Source: Bacteroidota bacterium (GTDB lineage Bacteria; Bacteroidota; Bacteroidia; Cytophagales; Cyclobacteriaceae). From it: DNA of 9,779 bases. Positions 5,898 to 9,779 of the stretch are shown here, one piece after another. The stretch lies in NCBI GenBank assembly GCA_023417785.1, contig JAEZEH010000102.1, positions 1 to 9,779 on the forward strand, in the 5' to 3' direction. The notes under the pieces are model-generated. The model made no database searches, was not told the DNA's origin, and saw nothing but the letters and a program-made list of their open reading frames with translations. The first letter of the stretch is position 1. Each line of letters opens with the position of its first letter. Position numbers and translations under genes: made by a program.

Positions 5898-8360
5898 TTA
5901 TTGAAATTCAATATTGGCGTCGTCGATCGTCCAGTCGTTGCTGTAGAACCCTGCTGCCCTGACACCGTTAACGCCATCCCTGAACATATCGACGGAAAAA
6001 ACAAGAAAGTCAGGGAAACCACTTCCGCCGGCAAAGTACTGATTCGGTTCGGTGGCCAGCATCCCGGGCATGCCGGTTCCGCCGACAACAGCGACTGAAG
6101 CAATTTTACTATCGGGTCTTGGCCACATAAAATAGGCGCCGATGTCCCTGCCGCTGAATTCACGCGTGCCTACCGTGACTATGCCTCGTCTGACTTGTAC
6201 GGGACATTCACTAAGTAGTTTTTTCCACGCACCGTTAGTCGTGGCGTTTCCATAGATCACCACGCCACGGTCTGGGTATGCGTCCGGACGAAAATCCCGG
6301 TCTGACACAATATCGACGGCTCCATTGCCACGGTAATACCAGACTTCCGCATCGTATCTGGCTTTGTTGTAGGACCATTTGTTTTCCGCGGCATTGCCCT
6401 TGGTGGAATAGACCAATATGAAGGTGTGATTGAACGGCTCTTTGAAACTACCGTTTCGTGTGACGCCCTTATGCGCGACATCGGGAGCGGCACCTGACTG
6501 CCAGCGTTCGCGCCGGTGAAGGTAGACAACCGAATCCGCTGAATTGTAGGTGACCGTCTCGCCATCAAGGATGATCTTTGCTGCTGCAGATTCCGGGAAT
6601 TCTGCAAGGTCCAGCTTCAGCGTAGCAACATTTTCCGTGGTTCCCGTGATCGTTCCATCTGCCTTGTTTCGGGTTAATTGAATGCGGCTGTATTGCAGCG
6701 GTTGCTGCTGTTGGGCAATGGTTGCCCATCGGTAGGTTGACGATACTGCAGGATTAGCTGTCGTAAAATCAATCACCTGAACGCTGGTGTCCTGAGCATT
6801 AGTGTGCCATCTGAAATATTCGAACAGTGGTGGCCAGTCTACACTTTCGTCTCCGAACCAGTGACTTCCGCCCGGGTATTCATAATAACTGAAATCGCCG
6901 TGGAACTCGCTTAAGACTTTTCTCATTTGCCGTGCATAGTCCACAGAAACAACGCGGTCGCTATCGCCGTGGTGAATGTATACACCGAACGATTTGTAGT
7001 TCTTTGCCAATTCAATGACGTTGCTGGGGTTACTCGCACGGAGAAGCAGGTTCTCGATAGCATTCCGGCCCTCTTCGGGTATTCGTCCATCAGCAGAGCC
7101 GTAGCCGGTAAGGGTAGGGTAACCTGCGCATGGTGCGATGGCGGCCCATTTATCCGGATAAGTCGCCCCGAGATACCACGTACCATGCCCGCCCATAGAA
7201 TGTCCTGTAAGATAAATTCGCGACGGGTCGGGTGAAAATTTCTTCTGCGCAATGTTTAATACTTCCATTGCGTCAAGACGACCCCAGTCCTCCCAGTTGA
7301 ATCCGCGGGGGCGCCGGTTTGTAGGAGCAACGAGCGTACCCCATTCCTTGGGCTTGTATGCACGTGCCTGTCCAATTGCTTCAACGCCGGCGCCGTGAAC
7401 CGAAAGAAAAAGTGCAGCGTCTTTTTGAAATCCGTTAAGCTGCGGTGCGACACTGTAATATTGGGTGCTGCCATCAATGTTACTTCGGAACGTGTAACTG
7501 TGGTGATCGGCTACGTTAACCGCGTCAATGGAAAGTGTGTTTTCCGCGAGTGTGTTCTTCTTCTGACTTAGCTTCAGGAGACACTCATACGTACCTTTTG
7601 ATTTTACGTTGACAGGGTCAAACTGGAAACCAACTTTTCGGATTGTCATTGGTGGTATGGACGGAACCGGGGTCGTTATGGTACGACCCTCGATGGTAGC
7701 CTGGATCTGCGACCCGGCCAACGTTTTATTTGTGGCATTACTGATAACAACCGCGCCCCACAAAGGCGATTCACTTTCACCAGGGATGATATGTGGTAGA
7801 GTTGCGTCTTTGGCGTAAATATTCACGGGTTTGTCGAGGATAGCCAATGCTGCCTCGATGCCTTGCCATCGGGTGAAGGCGGAACAGCGGATCAGAATTT
7901 CATTCATTCCTTTCCTGAGCATCACAGGGATATGCATCCAGCCATCACGGTAGATGTCCCCTCCATGTGGTTCTCCATTGAAGAAAAACATACTGTTACC
8001 CGATATTGTTATCGATGCGGGGCGTTCGGCAGCGGCCTCATACGTAAGAAAAAGATATCCATTGGTCAGTGTGTTTCCGCGAAACCGTCCTGTGGAGTCG
8101 ACCTCAATTGGTTGCCACAGCACCGTACTGTCTCCCTCGCGTGCCGGGATTGAATGGCCTTCCTGCGGAAGCAGAAGTTTTCCTGTATAGAGCAGGTAGG
8201 CTAGCTGATCCTGTACGACGGCTTCACGACCGTAACGGTGTACGGGACCGATGGCAATTCCTTTGGTAAACTGATGAACAGTCTGACCATTGACAAAACT
8301 ACACATCAGCATTGCGCTGACGAAAAGCAATTGGTTTATAGACACGTTGGTGCGGAACAT
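5898..8360 (-). CDS. Large secreted alpha/beta-hydrolase (prolyl oligopeptidase/esterase-like)
   Basis: About 820 residues from ATG 8360. MFRTNVSINQLLFVSAMLMCSFVNGQ is a signal peptide; a start at 8438 would add 26 residues (MISQTALKRI...) in front of it and is less likely. Residues about 75-185 look like a carbohydrate-binding jelly-roll (GNSMFFFNGE, RKGMNEILIR). The hydrolase domain covers about 290-510, with oxyanion strand LFLSVHGAG, nucleophile elbow GHSMGG (Ser388), HHGDSD (Asp466 or 468) and GGSHWFG (His500). The last 300 residues are a beta-rich domain I cannot place. Family members cleave peptides or ester groups; next to a fucosidase, an acyl-esterase or polysaccharide-linked role is plausible but unproved. 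It is the first gene of a minus-strand operon with the fucosidase. Confidence 0.85.
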   Translation of the reverse strand: MFRTNVSINQLLFVSAMLMCSFVNGQTVHQFTKGIAIGPVHRYGREAVVQDQLAYLLYTGKLLLPQEGHSIPAREGDSTVLWQPIEVDSTGRFRGNTLTNGYLFLTYEAAAERPASITISGNSMFFFNGEPHGGDIYRDGWMHIPVMLRKGMNEILIRCSAFTRWQGIEAALAILDKPVNIYAKDATLPHIIPGESESPLWGAVVISNATNKTLAGSQIQATIEGRTITTPVPSIPPMTIRKVGFQFDPVNVKSKGTYECLLKLSQKKNTLAENTLSIDAVNVADHHSYTFRSNIDGSTQYYSVAPQLNGFQKDAALFLSVHGAGVEAIGQARAYKPKEWGTLVAPTNRRPRGFNWEDWGRLDAMEVLNIAQKKFSPDPSRIYLTGHSMGGHGTWYLGATYPDKWAAIAPCAGYPTLTGYGSADGRIPEEGRNAIENLLLRASNPSNVIELAKNYKSFGVYIHHGDSDRVVSVDYARQMRKVLSEFHGDFSYYEYPGGSHWFGDESVDWPPLFEYFRWHTNAQDTSVQVIDFTTANPAVSSTYRWATIAQQQQPLQYSRIQLTRNKADGTITGTTENVATLKLDLAEFPESAAAKIILDGETVTYNSADSVVYLHRRERWQSGAAPDVAHKGVTRNGSFKEPFNHTFILVYSTKGNAAENKWSYNKARYDAEVWYYRGNGAVDIVSDRDFRPDAYPDRGVVIYGNATTNGAWKKLLSECPVQVRRGIVTVGTREFSGRDIGAYFMWPRPDSKIASVAVVGGTGMPGMLATEPNQYFAGGSGFPDFLVFSVDMFRDGVNGVRAAGFYSNDWTIDDANIEFQ

Positions 8361-8405
8361 TTTACGGGTGTTTGTACAAGTTTCCTGAATATGATACCAT
8401 TTGTT

Positions 8406-8430
8406 ACAAATCCGCTTCAGAGCGGTTTGT
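8406..8430 (-). promoter_or_regulatory. Hairpin in the leader of the hydrolase gene
   Basis: ACAAA+CCGCT (8406-8416, one bulged T) pairs with AGCGG+TTTGT (8421-8430) around a TCAG loop on the + strand; the transcript carries the complement. It lies 46-70 nt upstream of the preferred start at 8360 and could act in the mRNA leader. If translation began at 8438 it would lie inside the coding region. Confidence 0.35.
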
Positions 8431-8473
8431 GAAATCAATATTTCTTAAGTGGATTAAAATGTATAGGATTCCG

Positions 8474-8511
8474 GAATTAATTCAAAAGAATATTATAAAT
8501 TCGTTAACGAA
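8474..8511. promoter_or_regulatory. Two palindromes in the divergent intergenic region, possible operator
   Basis: GAATTAATTC (8474-8483) and TTCGTTAACGAA (8500-8511) are perfect palindromes with centres 27 bp apart, in the 220-bp gap between two divergently transcribed genes. Paired dyads here could bind a regulator that controls both sides. No convincing Bacteroidota promoter (TTG and TAnnTTTG spaced about 19 bp apart) was found, and AT-rich palindromes can be chance. Confidence 0.35.
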
Positions 8512-8580
8512 CACGACCTCTTCGTTTACGTGCACGGATGATATTTAAGCGTTTTTTAACTTATTCGCCGGAAAAAAAAT

Positions 8581-9779
8581 ATGACGGGCGGCCCGGGCAA
8601 TTTCCAACAACTCATTTTTTTTAAGGCCATCATCCTGATGAGCTTTATTTCCGTTGCGGTGTCAGCGCAATTTGACTATAAACTGTTCACTCAGTTGAAG
8701 CCACAAAAGACAAATCTGAAATTTACAAACAAGGTGCGGGAGGATGACTCCCTTCACGTGCTTACCTACGAATACCTGTACAACGGACACGGCATAGGTA
8801 TCAGTGATTTTAATCAGGACGGGCTTGATGATATTTTCATCTCCGGAAATACCACGCCGAATAAACTTTTTCTAAATCGGGGTGAAATGCAGTTCGAGGA
8901 CATCACCCGAACGGCGGGAGTGGGAGGGAATGGCACGTGGAGCACCGGTGTGAGTATCGCCGACGTGAATGGTGATGGTCTCCCGGATATTTACGTTTGC
9001 CACTCCGGAAAGCACAATGAGGGCGCACTGCGAAACGAGTTGTTTATAAACACCGGGGTCGTTAACGGAAAACCTGTGTTCCAGGAACAGGCGGCGAAGT
9101 ACGGTCTGGACGCACCCGGCACACAGTCAACGCAAGCTGCATTCTTCGACTATGACCGCGACGGCGACCTCGACATGTTTCTTTTAAATCATTCCATTAA
9201 CACCTATTCTGCTTTATTGAATACCAGGAAATGGCGCGCGACTCCTGACTTTCGGTTCGGAAACCGACTGTTCCGGAATGATATGGCACAGTCGGGCACG
9301 TTCACCGATGTAACGCTTGAGGCCGGAATAATCAACAACGCGCTGAATTATGGACTCAGTGTCAACATCAGTGACATTAACCAGGATGGCTGGGCTGACA
9401 TTTACACTACGAGCGATTACCGCGAACACGACTGTTACTACGTCAACAATCGCGATGGAACGTTCACGCAATCACTGCAACGATCCTTCGCGCATATTTC
9501 GAAATTCTCGATGGGAGCAGACATTGCCGACTTCAACAACGACGGTCTCCCGGATGTATTTACACTTGATATGTTGCCGGAGGATAACCATCGTCAGAAG
9601 TTGTTAAAGGGACCGGATGAATACGACCAGTACCATCTTTTGTTCGACAGCGGATACTATCGTCAGCACATGCGAAATATGCTTCAGGTTAACAGAGGCG
9701 CCGATGAGGAAGGGAATGTGCGCTTCAGCGAAGTAGGTCAGCTTGCTGGTATTTCAAATACCGACTGGAGCTGGGCCGG
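8581..9779 (+). CDS. Secreted FG-GAP/VCBS repeat protein (CRTAC1-type), 3' end outside window
   Basis: The frame is open from ATG 8581 to the window end (399 codons plus 2 nt), so the gene is partial. A signal peptide with core LIFFKAIILMSFISVAVSA ends near Ala29 (VSA then QFD). Five Ca-binding-loop motifs of the form DxNxDGxxD are visible, starting at Asp76 (DFNQDGLDD), Asp128 (DVNGDGLPD), Asp190 (DYDRDGDLD), Asp265 (DINQDGWAD) and Asp317 (DFNNDGLPD), spaced 52-75 residues apart as in FG-GAP/VCBS beta-propeller blades. DMLPEDNHRQKLL (about 328-340) is a phrase typical of Bacteroidota CRTAC1-like proteins, which often end in an ASPIC/UnbV domain; that part would lie beyond the window. A surface, glycan- or adhesion-related function is inferred. 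The start is preceded by an A-rich stretch (AAAAAAAAT). It is divergent from the hydrolase-fucosidase operon. Confidence 0.88.
   Translation, partial: MTGGPGNFQQLIFFKAIILMSFISVAVSAQFDYKLFTQLKPQKTNLKFTNKVREDDSLHVLTYEYLYNGHGIGISDFNQDGLDDIFISGNTTPNKLFLNRGEMQFEDITRTAGVGGNGTWSTGVSIADVNGDGLPDIYVCHSGKHNEGALRNELFINTGVVNGKPVFQEQAAKYGLDAPGTQSTQAAFFDYDRDGDLDMFLLNHSINTYSALLNTRKWRATPDFRFGNRLFRNDMAQSGTFTDVTLEAGIINNALNYGLSVNISDINQDGWADIYTTSDYREHDCYYVNNRDGTFTQSLQRSFAHISKFSMGADIADFNNDGLPDVFTLDMLPEDNHRQKLLKGPDEYDQYHLLFDSGYYRQHMRNMLQVNRGADEEGNVRFSEVGQLAGISNTDWSWA

Noticed and set aside
4566..8432. Numerous 60-116-residue frames on both strands across the fucosidase and hydrolase genes
   Set aside because: They are shadows of two well-supported large genes and show no independent motifs.
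9214..9607. Two 85-residue frames, one on each strand
   Set aside because: They overlap the FG-GAP/VCBS gene, whose open frame and five calcium-loop motifs account for the region.

Overview
The window looks like a chromosomal stretch of a Bacteroidota species, probably Cytophagales-like. This rests on a GH29 fucosidase, a large secreted alpha/beta-hydrolase and an FG-GAP/VCBS surface protein, all with signal peptides, and on A-rich leaders without clear Shine-Dalgarno sites. No marker gene allows a firmer assignment.

Left part (about 79-4283, + strand, visibly AT-richer): I read this as an integron-type gene-cassette array. Genes alternate with imperfect inverted repeats built like attC sites: an AAC box, a 3-4 nt unpaired spacer, an L box, a stem and loop, the complementary L box, a 4-5 nt spacer, and a GTT box. 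Four such sites are visible (79-206; 897-987; 1981-2114 plus 2929-2933; 3514-3686). The best support is that two cassettes carry their own complementary end boxes. The two-gene cassette begins GTTGGCGGT and ends ACCGCCAAC. The FMN-reductase cassette begins GTTACCTGC and ends GCAGGTAAC. Cargo, in order: a secreted protein of unknown function; a TIR-like NAD-hydrolase-type protein with a small YodC-like partner; an NAD(P)H-dependent FMN reductase; and a TPM-domain lipoprotein that lacks an attC of its own and may mark the array end. No integrase lies in the window; by orientation it would be to the left.

The third attC is split by a group II intron (2115-2928) that lacks its reverse transcriptase. 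Removing it joins GT to TACCTGC and restores the GTT box, which fixes both boundaries and shows insertion at GT^T of the attC recombination core.

Right part (4284-9779, higher GC): after a hairpin in the convergent gap come two minus-strand genes, transcribed hydrolase first and GH29 alpha-L-fucosidase second, 6 nt apart. Facing away from them across a 220-bp divergent region with two perfect palindromes is a secreted FG-GAP/VCBS repeat protein that runs off the window. Together these suggest a small glycan or ester degradation and cell-surface locus next to the end of a cassette array.
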